Shown here in pieces: positions 53,056-63,036 of a stretch of 64,000 bases of DNA. This DNA is from JAAYOS01 sp050950785 (GTDB lineage Bacteria > Bacillota > Clostridia > Oscillospirales > JAAYOS01). The stretch's first letter is position 1. The number at the start of each line of letters is the position of its first letter. The notes beneath the pieces were generated by a model, which was given only the letters and a program-made list of their open reading frames with translations, searched no databases and was not told where the DNA came from. The DNA lies in assembly GCA_050950785.1 (NCBI GenBank), contig JBMNIG010000029.1, positions 80,266 through 144,265 of the forward strand, given 5' to 3'. The position numbers were made by a program, and so were the translations under genes.

Positions 53056-53180
53056 GCGCGGGATGAGGGGACGGTTCTTTTGCCATAGATCCAAGTCTAC
53101 TAGACTATGGGCGATTCTTTTGCCATAGAGCCAAGTCCACAAAACAGTGGGCGGTCTTTTGTCATAGAGCCAACACCAAG
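53056..53180. repeat. Tandem repeats with ACGGTTCTTTTGCCATAG-type units
   Basis: Three diverged units of about 43 bp follow one another: GGACGGTTCTTTTGCCATAG, then GCGATTCTTTTGCCATAGAG and GCGGTCTTTTGTCATAGAG, each continuing CCAAGTC(C/T)AC... or similar. The rest of the 52829-53291 gap is the fabH promoter and AT-rich DNA. Confidence 0.7.
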
Positions 53181-53291
53181 ATATGAACCATCCCCTAGTG
53201 TGTGTATCCTTTGCCGGTGGCTAAGCTATTGCATGAACCATTTATTTGGAGTATTATGCTATTAGAACAAATATAAAGGGGAAATATTGCT

Positions 53292-54584
53292 GTGAAACTG
53301 TCAAAACGAATATGGGCTTCCTTCTTGATCATTGGCCTGACGGGTCAATTTGCATGGACAATCGAAAATATGTACTTCAACGTATATCTTTACAATACCA
53401 TTTCAACAAATCCGAATAATATTGCTCTAATGGTAGCATCGAGTGCCATTGTTGCAACACTTACAACACTTGTCATGGGTGCCTTTTCAGATAAGCTAGG
53501 AAGGCGAAAACCCTTTATCTCCTTAGGTTACATATTCTGGGGTTTATCAACAATGGCCTTCGGGCTCATAAGCGTAGAAAACATCGCAAAGCTGTTCCCA
53601 GCGGCAAACGCTGTAGCGGCTGCTTCTGCAGTCCTAATTATTATGGACTGTGTGATGACCTTTTTCGGCTCCACTGCAAATGACGCAGCATTCAACGCAT
53701 ATGTAACCGATACGACAACCACTGGAAACAGGGGAAGGGTAGAATCGGTACTTGCAGTGCTGCCACTGATGTCGATGCTGATCATTTTTGGGGCATTCGA
53801 CTCTATGACACAAAAAGGTGAGTGGCAGAAATTCTTCAATATCTTTGGTGCCATGGTTACCGTTACAGGTTTGGTTTCTTTAGTTCTACTTAAGGATAGC
53901 AAAGTGGTTCAGTCTGACAAAACAGAAGACCACTATTTAAGAAGCCTTGTCCATGGTTTCAAACCCTCAGTTATTCGTAATAATCCATCAATATATTTGG
54001 CATTGACTGCACTGGGTATTTTCTCGATCGCGGTGCAGGTTTTCTTTCCATATCTCATTATCTATATGCAGCACTATCTACAAATCGATGCCTACGCAAT
54101 TGTTTTGGGTATTGTACTAATAGTTGCCTCGGTGGTAAGTGTCATTGGTGGCGGTTTTATAGATAAAGCCGGAAAAATGAAGTTTGTATTCCCTTCTGCT
54201 ATCATAATGTTTGCAGGTCTTATTGGAATGTTCTTTGCCCGTTCTATGGTTTCGGTGATTATGATAGGCAGTGTTATGATGTCAGGATATATGCTTGTGT
54301 CGGCAACATTATCTGCTATTGTGCGAGATCATACACCTGTTGATAAAGTCGGACATTTTCAGGGAATCAGGATGATTTTTGCAGTATTGCTACCGATGGT
54401 CATAGGGCCATTTATAGGAGCTGCTGTCATCATAAACAGTGACAGTACATATGTGGATCTGGGTGTTGTAAAAAGTGTGCCAACACCGTCGATATTTCTT
54501 GCATCGGCAGCTGTATTGCTACTTGTAACGATTCCGATTCTGCTTTTGAGAAGGAGAAAGAGAAATGAGAACGATCTGGGGTGA
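53292..54584 (+). CDS. MFS transporter, probably for a sugar or glycoside
   Basis: The 430-aa protein has about 12 hydrophobic segments and the MFS loop motif GAFSDKLGRRKPFI between helices 2 and 3. Overall it resembles the glycoside-pentoside-hexuronide and SLC45-like groups (FNVYLYNTIS, GYIFWGLSTMAFG, DCVMTFFGSTANDAAFNAYVTD). GTG 53292 is preceded by AAAGGGGAAA. It overlaps the GH2 gene by 20 bp, so the imported compound is probably the GH2 substrate (inference). Confidence 0.82.
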   Translation: MKLSKRIWASFLIIGLTGQFAWTIENMYFNVYLYNTISTNPNNIALMVASSAIVATLTTLVMGAFSDKLGRRKPFISLGYIFWGLSTMAFGLISVENIAKLFPAANAVAAASAVLIIMDCVMTFFGSTANDAAFNAYVTDTTTTGNRGRVESVLAVLPLMSMLIIFGAFDSMTQKGEWQKFFNIFGAMVTVTGLVSLVLLKDSKVVQSDKTEDHYLRSLVHGFKPSVIRNNPSIYLALTALGIFSIAVQVFFPYLIIYMQHYLQIDAYAIVLGIVLIVASVVSVIGGGFIDKAGKMKFVFPSAIIMFAGLIGMFFARSMVSVIMIGSVMMSGYMLVSATLSAIVRDHTPVDKVGHFQGIRMIFAVLLPMVIGPFIGAAVIINSDSTYVDLGVVKSVPTPSIFLASAAVLLLVTIPILLLRRRKRNENDLG

Positions 54585-56274
54585 AAAAATAGATATAGAA
54601 AACATATTGCCCGAATATCCTAGACCTCAAATGGAGAGGGATAGCTACATAAACCTAAACGGGATATGGGAGTATGCAATTACTGAGACCAAGGACTTTC
54701 CCGAGAGTTTTGAGGGGGAAATCATTGTTCCCTTTTCTCCCGAATCCGAGCTCAGTGGCGTAAAGCGCTCCTTATCACCAACACAAACACTTTGGTATAG
54801 ACGTTCACTCCACTTGCCCCAGGACTTTAATGAGGGACGAGTCCTACTTCACTTTGGTGCAGTTGATCAGATAGCAACGGTATATGTCAACGATAAAGAA
54901 GTGTGTCACCATGTCGGCGGCTATACCCCGTTCAGTTCAGATATAACTGACTACATAAAAGAAGAAAATGTAATTGTAGTAAAAGTGCGTGACACTAGCG
55001 ATACCTCATACCATTCAAGAGGCAAACAGAAAATCAAGCGGGGAGGAATTTGGTATACTCCTCAAAGTGGCATTTGGCAAACAGTATGGCTTGAGAGCGT
55101 GCCTGAACAGTATATTGAAGGGTTACGAATCACTCCCATGTTCGATGAAGACGAAGTTGAGCTAATAGTGTATTCTAACAGCGCTCTTCAATGTAAAGCT
55201 ACTTGTGGTGAAAGTGAAATAATCTTTATGGCAAATGAGCCTGCTAGACTCCCTATAAACTCCCCGATTCCCTGGACTCCAGAAAATCCCCATCTTTATG
55301 ACTTGGATGTCACAATGGGTAAGGATCATGTAAAGAGCTATTTTGGAATGCGCAAATTCTCGGTGGATCGCGATGAAAATGGAGTGATGAGACTTTTCTT
55401 GAATGATCGCCCCTATTTCCACAATGGATTGTTGGATCAGGGATATTTTAGCGACGGCTTATATACTCCGCCAAGTGACGAGGCAATGATTTTTGATATC
55501 AAAGCCGCAAAAGAATTGGGTTTCAATATGCTTCGGAAGCATATAAAAATTGAGCCTCTCAGGTGGTATTACCACTGTGATAGGCTCGGCATGCTGGTCT
55601 GGCAGGATATGGTCAATGGCGGTGGTGATTATAGCTTTCTCACAGTTTCAACGCCGCTTGTAACAGGTATACATTTTAAGGACGACCGTTATAAACTGTT
55701 TGGGCGTCAAGATCCGGAAGGAAGAGAGCAGTTCTACCGTGAGCTTGATGAGATGATAACTCACTTATACAATGTTGTTTCGATAGCCATGTGGGTTCCA
55801 TTTAACGAAGGATGGGGTCAGTTTGATGCAAAAGTAGCGGTTGAGAGAATACAGCAGCTCGATACTACACGTACAATCGATCATGCAAGCGGATGGCATG
55901 ATCAATATATCGGCAATATAAAAAGCCTTCATGTGTACTTCAAAAAGTACCGGTTCAAGAAGGACAGACTGGGGCGTGCAGTCGTTTTATCCGAGTTTGG
56001 CGGATATAATCATCGGGTAGAGGGGCACTGCTATAATGAAAAGGATTTTGGTTATAGGCGGTTTGATACCCGTGAGCAACTGCTTAGGGCTTATAGGGAT
56101 CTTTACTTGGATGAGATAGTTCCTGCAAAGGAAAAGGGTCTTTGTGCCGCTGTGTATACCCAGCTTACCGATGTTGAGGATGAACTCAACGGCTTGATTA
56201 CATATGATCGGAAGGTAATAAAGATAAGTGCGGAAGAGATAAGAGACATCAATGAAATGTTGCTGGATAAATAG
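54565..56274 (+). CDS. Glycoside hydrolase family 2 (beta-galactosidase-like)
   Basis: The 569-aa protein has the GH2 order: sugar-binding jelly roll (about 20-180; LWYRRSLHLP, VYVNDKEVCHHVGGYTPFSSDIT), immunoglobulin-like domain, and TIM barrel with acid/base Glu in VPFNEGWGQFD and nucleophile Glu in VLSEFGGYNH. It is short compared with LacZ and lacks a signal peptide, so it should be cytoplasmic. The exact glycosidic specificity (galactoside, glucuronide, mannoside) cannot be read from motifs alone. It is translationally coupled to the MFS gene. Confidence 0.88.
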   Translation: MRTIWGEKIDIENILPEYPRPQMERDSYINLNGIWEYAITETKDFPESFEGEIIVPFSPESELSGVKRSLSPTQTLWYRRSLHLPQDFNEGRVLLHFGAVDQIATVYVNDKEVCHHVGGYTPFSSDITDYIKEENVIVVKVRDTSDTSYHSRGKQKIKRGGIWYTPQSGIWQTVWLESVPEQYIEGLRITPMFDEDEVELIVYSNSALQCKATCGESEIIFMANEPARLPINSPIPWTPENPHLYDLDVTMGKDHVKSYFGMRKFSVDRDENGVMRLFLNDRPYFHNGLLDQGYFSDGLYTPPSDEAMIFDIKAAKELGFNMLRKHIKIEPLRWYYHCDRLGMLVWQDMVNGGGDYSFLTVSTPLVTGIHFKDDRYKLFGRQDPEGREQFYRELDEMITHLYNVVSIAMWVPFNEGWGQFDAKVAVERIQQLDTTRTIDHASGWHDQYIGNIKSLHVYFKKYRFKKDRLGRAVVLSEFGGYNHRVEGHCYNEKDFGYRRFDTREQLLRAYRDLYLDEIVPAKEKGLCAAVYTQLTDVEDELNGLITYDRKVIKISAEEIRDINEMLLDK

Positions 56275-56371
56275 TTAGATGTCTGAACGTTATGAGGCTG
56301 ATAGTTTGTTTCAAATGTCTTGAAAAATCTGTTGATTTTTTAAGGTTGTGCCAGTTAAAGTGAGGTGTCCC

Positions 56372-57364
56372 ATGAATACGAGAAAACTAAAAGAACTGAT
56401 AAATGATAGTGCCAGCTATTTATGTATCAGTATGTCAGCATACGCTGGAGATGATTGGGCGTCGGGACAATATTCCACAGGAGTGGATTCCGTCGTGGAG
56501 GCGATGAGTTTTCTTGCGGTGGAGAGAACGGACCTGATGATGAATTCCCATGGTTTTAACGGTGGAGAGGATGTCCCCGGTCACAGTCATGAGTTTTTTG
56601 AACTGATGTATGTCTACAGCGGTCGCATTACACACCGAATTGGTGAAGATGTGGTCGCATTAAAAAAGGGAGACTGTTTACTTCTTGCGCCAGGAGTATA
56701 CCACAGCATCGATGCGTTTGAAGCAGAGGACGTTGCCTTTAACTTTATAATGTATCCAACATTTTTAACGCCGGATTTTCTCAATCTCATATCGTCCAAC
56801 AGTCTTATAACTGACTTTTTACTTAACACTGAAGGGTATAAGGACAAGCAGAGATATTTGTATTTCCCATGCAGTGAAGACGAAGAAGTGATTGACACAG
56901 CTGAGAAGATCCTCTGTGAGTTTCTCGATCCGGATGTATCTTCGGCTAATATCAGCAAGTGTCTTCTTGCGGTTCTTTTTCACAACCTTCTCCGCGTTTG
57001 GAAAAGAAACGGAAGTGCTGTAAAACCCAGAAGCGATATTAAAAATCGTGACATCATTCAGATCATTCAGTATATCGAAAACAATGTGGCTACGGCATCC
57101 TTGACCGAAGCTGCTTTACGCTTTGGGTATGAGAAAAACTACCTTTCCAAAATGATCAAGAAAACTCTCGGCCAATCATTTATTGAGATAAAGCATAGGG
57201 TGTGTGTGGATTATGCCAAAGCGATGCTTACGGAGACAGATAAGCCGATCATGGATATTGCAGGGCAAATAGGATTCAACAATATGAGCCACTTCTATAA
57301 GATCTTTAAGGATAAAGAGGGGGTAACACCAGCGGAGTATCGAGAGAAAATGATCAGAAAGTGA
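56372..57364 (+). CDS. AraC-family transcriptional regulator
   Basis: The 330-aa product has an N-terminal cupin-type sensing domain (GHSHEFFELMYVYSGRITHRIGEDVVALKKGDCLLLAPGVYHSI in parts) and two C-terminal helix-turn-helices (ASLTEAALRFGYEKNYLSKMIKKTLGQSF and PIMDIAGQIGFNNMSHFYKIFKDKEGVTPAEYR). It probably senses a sugar and controls the neighbouring transport and hydrolase genes. ATG 56372 follows GAGGTG; an in-frame GTG at 56348 is less likely. Confidence 0.9.
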   Translation: MNTRKLKELINDSASYLCISMSAYAGDDWASGQYSTGVDSVVEAMSFLAVERTDLMMNSHGFNGGEDVPGHSHEFFELMYVYSGRITHRIGEDVVALKKGDCLLLAPGVYHSIDAFEAEDVAFNFIMYPTFLTPDFLNLISSNSLITDFLLNTEGYKDKQRYLYFPCSEDEEVIDTAEKILCEFLDPDVSSANISKCLLAVLFHNLLRVWKRNGSAVKPRSDIKNRDIIQIIQYIENNVATASLTEAALRFGYEKNYLSKMIKKTLGQSFIEIKHRVCVDYAKAMLTETDKPIMDIAGQIGFNNMSHFYKIFKDKEGVTPAEYREKMIRK

Positions 57365-57517
57365 TTCTCAATCAAATGCAAGGTTTATATTTATTCTGTT
57401 CGACATTTTAATTTTTGAAAGATCGACGAATTTTCATCGATGTGAAAAAAGCAGAGCTCCTTTTGACTAAAAAGGTTAAGTTCAATGAAAGAAACGGTCA
57501 TTATCATACAGGATTGT

Positions 57518-57545
57518 TTGAATTACAATAAAAATGTACTAAGAT
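57518..57545 (+). promoter_or_regulatory. Possible promoter of the solute-binding protein gene
   Basis: TTGAAT (57518-57523), 16-bp spacer, TAAGAT (57540-57545), 55 bp before the start codon. The match is moderate, as expected for an activator-dependent promoter. Confidence 0.35.
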
Positions 57546-57600
57546 AAATGGACTGGTTTCAATGTTCCTATACTTTTAAACACTTGAAAGGGGCTCAAAA

Positions 57601-59244
57601 ATGAAAAGTAAAATATCACTCCTGCTAGCACTACTTATTCTGATAGGGCTCGCGGCATGTGCTTCAGACAACACCCCGGAACCATCAAGCACAGCTACAG
57701 CAACACCTACACCTCAAGCATCAGGTGAGCCCGAGCCTGAAGAAACAGATTCACCTCGCGCAGGCCTACCTATTACCGACGAGAGAACGGATATTGATGT
57801 ATGGGCCACTTGGGGCGGCTCTGGAATTTCTATGTATCTGACGGATTGGAATGATGCTGTTGGATTTAAGGCCGTTGAGGAAAAAACGAATATCCATGTA
57901 AATTGGACTATTGCTTCCGAAGGAAGTGAACAAGAGGCATTTAACCTCCTGATGGTTTCTGACGTATACCCCGATATTATTATGGGCTTTACTACTTATT
58001 ACACAGGCGGTTTGGATCATGCTTTGGAAAATGACATTATAATAGAGCTTGAAGATGTCATTAACACGTATATGCCCAACTATTGGTCACGCATAAGTGT
58101 AAATGAAGAGCGAGTGAAAAACGTCAAAACAGACTCCAGCAAGTTCTTGGCCATATATAAGGTCATGAGTGAAAAACAGGCTCCATGGGGCGGCCAGACA
58201 ATCAGAAAGGACTGGCTTGACGATCTCGGAATGGGTATTCCCGAGACATATGATGAGCTTTATGACGTACTTGTTGCATTCCGTGATGTTAAAGGCGCAG
58301 GAAAACCTATGAAGCTTGGAAACAACGGTGATACATTCGGATATGCGATGGCGGGCGGTTTTGGTACTGCGGCTACTATGGTTCAAAAAGACGGCAAAGT
58401 ATACTATGGACCTATGCTGCCAGAGTACAAACAATATCTTGAGCTTACAAAGAAATGGTATGATGAGGGATTGATCGATAGAGATTTCGCGTCGTCTTCT
58501 CCCTTTGACTTTGCTGATTGGTACAATGAAAACACAGGATACAGCTTTGGTTTTGCAACTGTCGGAACATATGAAGAAGTAGGCGGACAAAGCACAAACC
58601 CCAACTACTTAACAATCGGAGTTAAAAACCCGGTTATGAACAAAGGTGATGCTAGTCGTTTCGGAATTCTTGCAAGAGATATTGAAAGCGGCCATGTGAT
58701 TTCCTCACAGTGCGATCAAATCGAGATTTGCGCACGTTGGATCGACTACTTGTACTCAGATGAGGGTGCGGTCCTTGTAAACTTCGGTAAAGAAAATGAA
58801 ACATTTTTCTTTGATGAAGAGGGACATCCGACTTTGGATGCTGAAGCTCTCGAAGATATGTATGGTGCACCGTTCTCCTCACTTCAGATGGTAACAGGTC
58901 CTGTAGATATGTCTTATTACAGCATTAAATATAACGGATATGGCCTCAAGAAAGCCTCAATGGGTATGAATTATAGTTATATGGAAGCAGGACAGGCATG
59001 GCTGGAAAATGATGCCTCTGCTTTGATACCACCATTTGTAACGTTGACGGCAGATGAGACATACGAGTACAATGCAATCTTTACGGATGCGGAGACTCTT
59101 GTGCAAGAAACTACAGTTAAAATAATTACCGGGGCAGAGCCAATGGAAGCATATGACAGGATGCTGGATACCCTAAGAGATATGGGTATTGATAAATGCG
59201 TCGAAATCCAGCAAAGCGCACTTGACAGATATAACTCAAGATAA
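57601..59244 (+). CDS. ABC-transporter solute-binding lipoprotein (family 1)
   Basis: The 547-aa product has a lipoprotein signal peptide (MKSKISLLLALLILIGLAAC, Cys at 20), a Thr/Pro/Glu linker and a periplasmic-binding-protein fold (DIDVWATWGG, NIHVNWTIASEGSEQEAFNLLMVSDVYPDII in parts, GGQTIRKDWLDDLGMGIPETYDEL, KWYDEGLIDRDF). It resembles the oligosaccharide binders of LplA/YtcQ type. Those are normally followed by two permease genes, which are absent here, so it must share permeases encoded elsewhere or act otherwise. SD AAAGGGG. Confidence 0.9.
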   Translation: MKSKISLLLALLILIGLAACASDNTPEPSSTATATPTPQASGEPEPEETDSPRAGLPITDERTDIDVWATWGGSGISMYLTDWNDAVGFKAVEEKTNIHVNWTIASEGSEQEAFNLLMVSDVYPDIIMGFTTYYTGGLDHALENDIIIELEDVINTYMPNYWSRISVNEERVKNVKTDSSKFLAIYKVMSEKQAPWGGQTIRKDWLDDLGMGIPETYDELYDVLVAFRDVKGAGKPMKLGNNGDTFGYAMAGGFGTAATMVQKDGKVYYGPMLPEYKQYLELTKKWYDEGLIDRDFASSSPFDFADWYNENTGYSFGFATVGTYEEVGGQSTNPNYLTIGVKNPVMNKGDASRFGILARDIESGHVISSQCDQIEICARWIDYLYSDEGAVLVNFGKENETFFFDEEGHPTLDAEALEDMYGAPFSSLQMVTGPVDMSYYSIKYNGYGLKKASMGMNYSYMEAGQAWLENDASALIPPFVTLTADETYEYNAIFTDAETLVQETTVKIITGAEPMEAYDRMLDTLRDMGIDKCVEIQQSALDRYNSR

Positions 59245-59282
59245 TCGATTGAAAAACTGTCCAGTGTTGTAGCATGACATAA

Positions 59283-59320
59283 ACGGCACATATTGTCGGT
59301 CAAACGGCAGTATGTGCCGT
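59283..59320 (+). other. Intercistronic hairpin without T run
   Basis: ACGGCACATATTG (59283-59295) pairs with CAGTATGTGCCGT (59308-59320), 13 bp with one G-U, between the binding-protein and GH78 genes. Followed by ATTAAAAAG, so it looks like an mRNA-stabilising or partial-termination element. Confidence 0.6.
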
Positions 59321-59365
59321 ATTAAAAAGACGTACAGAACGACAGTACATATTGGAGGAAAATAA

Positions 59366-62167
59366 ATGCTTAAGGTCTTTGATCTTCGCACCGAATATCG
59401 TAAAGATCCAATCGGAATAGATTCACCTTCGCCGCGCTTTAGTTGGAAACTGCTCAGCGACGGCCAAAATGTAATGCAGAAAGCATACCGCATACTTGCT
59501 GCGGGAGATCGTGATTTTCAAAATATCTACTGGGATAGCGGGCGTGTCGAAAGCGAACGATCACAACGTATTCTGTATTCCGGTGTCTCGCTGACCTCAT
59601 ATGCAGATGTTTGGTGGAAAGTACAAGTGTGGGCCGGTGAGGAGGAAGCGGTAAGCGATAATGCATATTTTCAGATGGGTCTTTTGAGTCCCGACGATTG
59701 GAAAGCAAAATGGATCGAAGCGGAAGACGAAAAGTTCTATGACTCGTATCCCCCAGCGCCTTATCTGCGAAAGGTATTCAACGTTCGCAAAGGGTTAAAG
59801 CGTGCCCGCATCTATCAATCCGCAAAAGGACTTTACGAATTCTGGATGAACGGCAGGAGAGGTACGGAAGATCTATTCAAACCCGGACTCACATCATATT
59901 ACAGCCGCATTCAATATCAGGTATATGAGATCACAGACCTCATCGATGAAGGTGATAACGTTTGGTCTGTTGCACTTGGTGACGGCTGGTGGCGTGGAAA
60001 TGGCACAAGGAACAACTATGGATACCATGTAGGATACATAGGACAACTGCTGCTTGAATATGATGATGGTTCTTCCGAACTTGTTATCACCGATGACAGT
60101 TTTCGTGCTTCGACCGGTGGAATTTTGCGTGCAGATATGAAGGACGGAGAGCTATATGACGCACGCATCGAGCCAAATGATTGGCGCTTGGTCGGCTTTG
60201 ACGATAGTGGCTGGAAGAATACTCGCGTTCTAACTGATGGCGTAGTTAATCTTATTGCAAGCCGCAGTGTTCCTGTTCGCGGGATTGAGCAGTTTGAAGG
60301 AAAAGTAATAGATGTCCCTAACGGAGAACTAGTTATCGACTTTGGTCAAAATATCGCGGGATTTGTCAAAATGAAATTGCGTGGCTGCAAAGCGGGTCAG
60401 TCCATAACTGTCACACATGGTGAGGCGCTGGATCGTGACGGCAACTTCACCATGGATAATATTGCTGGACCGGGATTTACAACTGAATACTTCCAACAGC
60501 TTACATATATAGCAGAGGGTCCGGACGAGGTATCATATTCACCACTGTTTTCGGTATTTGGTTTCCGCTATATTCGGATCGAAGGATATGACAGGGAACT
60601 TATAAATCCTGGCGATTTTATTGCTATCGCGGTCTATTCTGCACTCGAAGAGGCTGGCGACTTCACCTGTTCCAGTCCGCTGATCAACCAGCTTGTGAAA
60701 AATTCACGATGGAGTCAAAAAGGTAATTTTCTGGATGTTCCCACTGACTGTCCTACCAGGGAAAGGGGACCTTACACAGGAGATTCACAGGTTTATATAA
60801 AAACATCATCGCTATTTATGAATGTGTATCCCTTTTTTGAAAAGTGGATGCTGGACTATATTCCGGAACAGTTCCCAAGCGGCAAGATTGCATGCATCGT
60901 TCCGAATGTATTTATCATAAACAATCCTGAAGAATACAAGCGTGTTGACGCGTTGCTAGGCGACAATCGCCAAACTTTCTCTCACAGCATGCCAAAAGAA
61001 GCACCCGACGGAGAAGGTTGCCTGATGGATAGCTCCGCAGGGTGGGGTGATGCTGCGGTGATCAATCCTTATATTCTGTATCTTTGTTATGGTGATCGCA
61101 AGATTTTGGAGAACCAATATGAATCTGCCAAGAAGTGGGTGGACTACATGGACACACAGGCGCAGGTTTACAACCCTCTTAATGCCGATGAACCGTACTA
61201 CCACAGTGAGACGGACGGAGAATGTGATGGAAGATATGTGTGGGACACATGCTTCCATTGGGGTGAATGGGTAGAGGCTGACGGAGGCGAGAAGATAAAT
61301 GGCAAGCCAGTTATGCCTTTCTTTGGATGGGAAAAGGGCAATGCCATTGTAGCTACTGCTTACTATGCCTATTCCTCCGGCTTGGTGGCAAAAATGGCAG
61401 AAATATTAGGGAAGACTGAGGACGCCGAATATTATGGCAAACTGTCAGCAAAAGTAAAGCAGGTTTATGCAAAGCACTTTATCAATGACAACGGTGTGAT
61501 CAGAAACGGACGTCAGGCTCCAAATGTTCGTGCACTGGAGTTTGGACTATGCACTGAAGAACAACGTCAGAAAGTTGCGGATGCGCTTGCGGAGATGGTG
61601 CGTCAGCAAGACTATCACCTCAACACCGGATTTTTGTCTACACCATATATTCTCCATGTGCTGACCGAGCATGGATACACCGATATCGCATTCAAACTTC
61701 TCGAACAGGAAAGTGCCCCTTCGTGGCTTCGCAACGTTGTACTCGGCGCAACAACTATTCCTGAAAACTGGACCGGATATGAACAGATCAAGTCTTCGTT
61801 TAACCACTATGCATTTGGAGCGGTATGTGATTTCTTGTTCTCCGGTGTTGCCGGAATACGCCCTGTGCTTGAAAGCCCCGGGTATAAGCATTTCGAGATT
61901 CGGCCGGTAGTTGGTGGCTCGCTCACAGAGGCTTCTGCTACGTACGAGTCGATTTACGGCACGATTCGTTCAAGCTGGTCAAAGGGCGATGGGGGAATTA
62001 CATATAATTTTACCGTTCCGGTAAACACTACCGCAACAGTTACACTTGCCGCTGGCAAAGCAAGTCTTGAGTCTGTTCGGGTGTCCTTCCCGGATGCGAA
62101 GTATGAATCGGGACGTGTTTCATTTGTGGTTGGCAGCGGGAACTACACTGTACATATTGAAAGTTGA
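59366..62167 (+). CDS. Alpha-L-rhamnosidase (GH78)
   Basis: The 933-aa protein matches bacterial GH78: N-terminal beta-sandwich domains (DSPSPRFSWKL, WDSGRVES, WWKVQVW, APYLRKVFNV), then the (alpha/alpha)6 catalytic barrel with NFLDVPTDCPTRERGPYTGDSQ and, near the end, GATTIPENWTGYEQIKSSFNHYAFGAVCDFLF, and a C-terminal beta domain. It removes rhamnose from plant glycosides or pectic/wall polymers. No signal peptide, so cytoplasmic action on imported oligosaccharides is likely. SD GGAGGAA. Confidence 0.93.
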   Translation: MLKVFDLRTEYRKDPIGIDSPSPRFSWKLLSDGQNVMQKAYRILAAGDRDFQNIYWDSGRVESERSQRILYSGVSLTSYADVWWKVQVWAGEEEAVSDNAYFQMGLLSPDDWKAKWIEAEDEKFYDSYPPAPYLRKVFNVRKGLKRARIYQSAKGLYEFWMNGRRGTEDLFKPGLTSYYSRIQYQVYEITDLIDEGDNVWSVALGDGWWRGNGTRNNYGYHVGYIGQLLLEYDDGSSELVITDDSFRASTGGILRADMKDGELYDARIEPNDWRLVGFDDSGWKNTRVLTDGVVNLIASRSVPVRGIEQFEGKVIDVPNGELVIDFGQNIAGFVKMKLRGCKAGQSITVTHGEALDRDGNFTMDNIAGPGFTTEYFQQLTYIAEGPDEVSYSPLFSVFGFRYIRIEGYDRELINPGDFIAIAVYSALEEAGDFTCSSPLINQLVKNSRWSQKGNFLDVPTDCPTRERGPYTGDSQVYIKTSSLFMNVYPFFEKWMLDYIPEQFPSGKIACIVPNVFIINNPEEYKRVDALLGDNRQTFSHSMPKEAPDGEGCLMDSSAGWGDAAVINPYILYLCYGDRKILENQYESAKKWVDYMDTQAQVYNPLNADEPYYHSETDGECDGRYVWDTCFHWGEWVEADGGEKINGKPVMPFFGWEKGNAIVATAYYAYSSGLVAKMAEILGKTEDAEYYGKLSAKVKQVYAKHFINDNGVIRNGRQAPNVRALEFGLCTEEQRQKVADALAEMVRQQDYHLNTGFLSTPYILHVLTEHGYTDIAFKLLEQESAPSWLRNVVLGATTIPENWTGYEQIKSSFNHYAFGAVCDFLFSGVAGIRPVLESPGYKHFEIRPVVGGSLTEASATYESIYGTIRSSWSKGDGGITYNFTVPVNTTATVTLAAGKASLESVRVSFPDAKYESGRVSFVVGSGNYTVHIES

Positions 62168-62292
62168 TTTATGTAAAAATCAAAAGATCCCTATACATGC
62201 ATCATATTCGCTGTAGATACAGTACTAATTCCGTAACAGCGGGAACAACTGGGATGATTTTGAACAACGGTAGAAAAAATACCGAAACAGAG

Positions 62293-62332
62293 ATACGGTT
62301 CTTCTGGCTTGTTTTAGCTAGAAGAACCGTAT
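62293..62332. terminator. Strong hairpin shared by the GH78 and DinB-like gene ends
   Basis: ATACGGTTCTTCTGGC pairs with GCTAGAAGAACCGTAT (16 bp, one G-U). The right arm lies within the last codons of the minus-strand gene ending at 62314. The core ACGGTTCTTCT recurs at 41.89 kb. Confidence 0.65.
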
Positions 62333-63036
62333 TCGATTTCAAAACGGAATGGATTAATGATTTTGCCGGGCCAAATTTTGCTTGCCATCCTATACATAGC
62401 TTTGGCGTGTATACGATCATGCCAAAGGAACCTTCGGAGCATTTTCGATAAAGTCCACTGTTCTCCATCACTGCCCACGATAGGCTTGTTCAACAGGAAG
62501 CCGCCTTTATTTTCAAGGATCCAGAATCCCTGTAACCGCCCTGCCAGGACATCGGGATATTCATTGATGTCAATACCTAATTGAGCAAAATAGTATTTAT
62601 TGACACTGCAGACATGATCGTACATTTCCCTTGCGGTTCGTGGACGTTTACCATAGAAGGTTTCCCGGTCCGGGAGATTGGTCTCATCTTTGTCGGGAAC
62701 TGAATCGTATAAGCTCTGAAAGTCCTCCGCAGATTTAAGTACGAGGTTTTTTAATCTGCCGTAAGCCCCTCGTTGGAGTGGTCTTAGTTCCGAGTGAAAA
62801 ATCACTTCACTGTCGGCGTCTTCGACCGCCAGGTTCGTCGTGCTTGTCTGGATTATTGCGTTATCCAACTTACCGTCAAAGGGTATCCTTGCCCATTTAC
62901 AATAGGATTGGATCTCGGGTTCAAACTTTTTAAGGGCTTCGTCCAAATCTACTGCTCTTGTAAATGCCCCCGGAAAGCTCTCGGAGAAAAGCAATATACC
63001 TTTGTTGTTTGACTCTTGCACTATTTTATTTTCCAC
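62314..63036 (-). CDS. Putative DinB-like metal-binding protein
   Basis: The 240-aa product is not firmly recognised. Its C-terminal part (about 110-225) has spaced His residues in a helical context (MYDHVCSVNKYYFAQLG and LWHDRIHAKAMYRMA) resembling the DinB/YfiT four-helix fold, which uses three His for a metal. The N-terminal about 60 residues (ESFPGAFTRAVDLDEALKKFEPEI) recall the HicB-like fold. The role is unknown. The last codons form one arm of a terminator-like hairpin. Confidence 0.55.
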   Translation of the reverse strand: MENKIVQESNNKGILLFSESFPGAFTRAVDLDEALKKFEPEIQSYCKWARIPFDGKLDNAIIQTSTTNLAVEDADSEVIFHSELRPLQRGAYGRLKNLVLKSAEDFQSLYDSVPDKDETNLPDRETFYGKRPRTAREMYDHVCSVNKYYFAQLGIDINEYPDVLAGRLQGFWILENKGGFLLNKPIVGSDGEQWTLSKMLRRFLWHDRIHAKAMYRMASKIWPGKIINPFRFEIEYGSSS

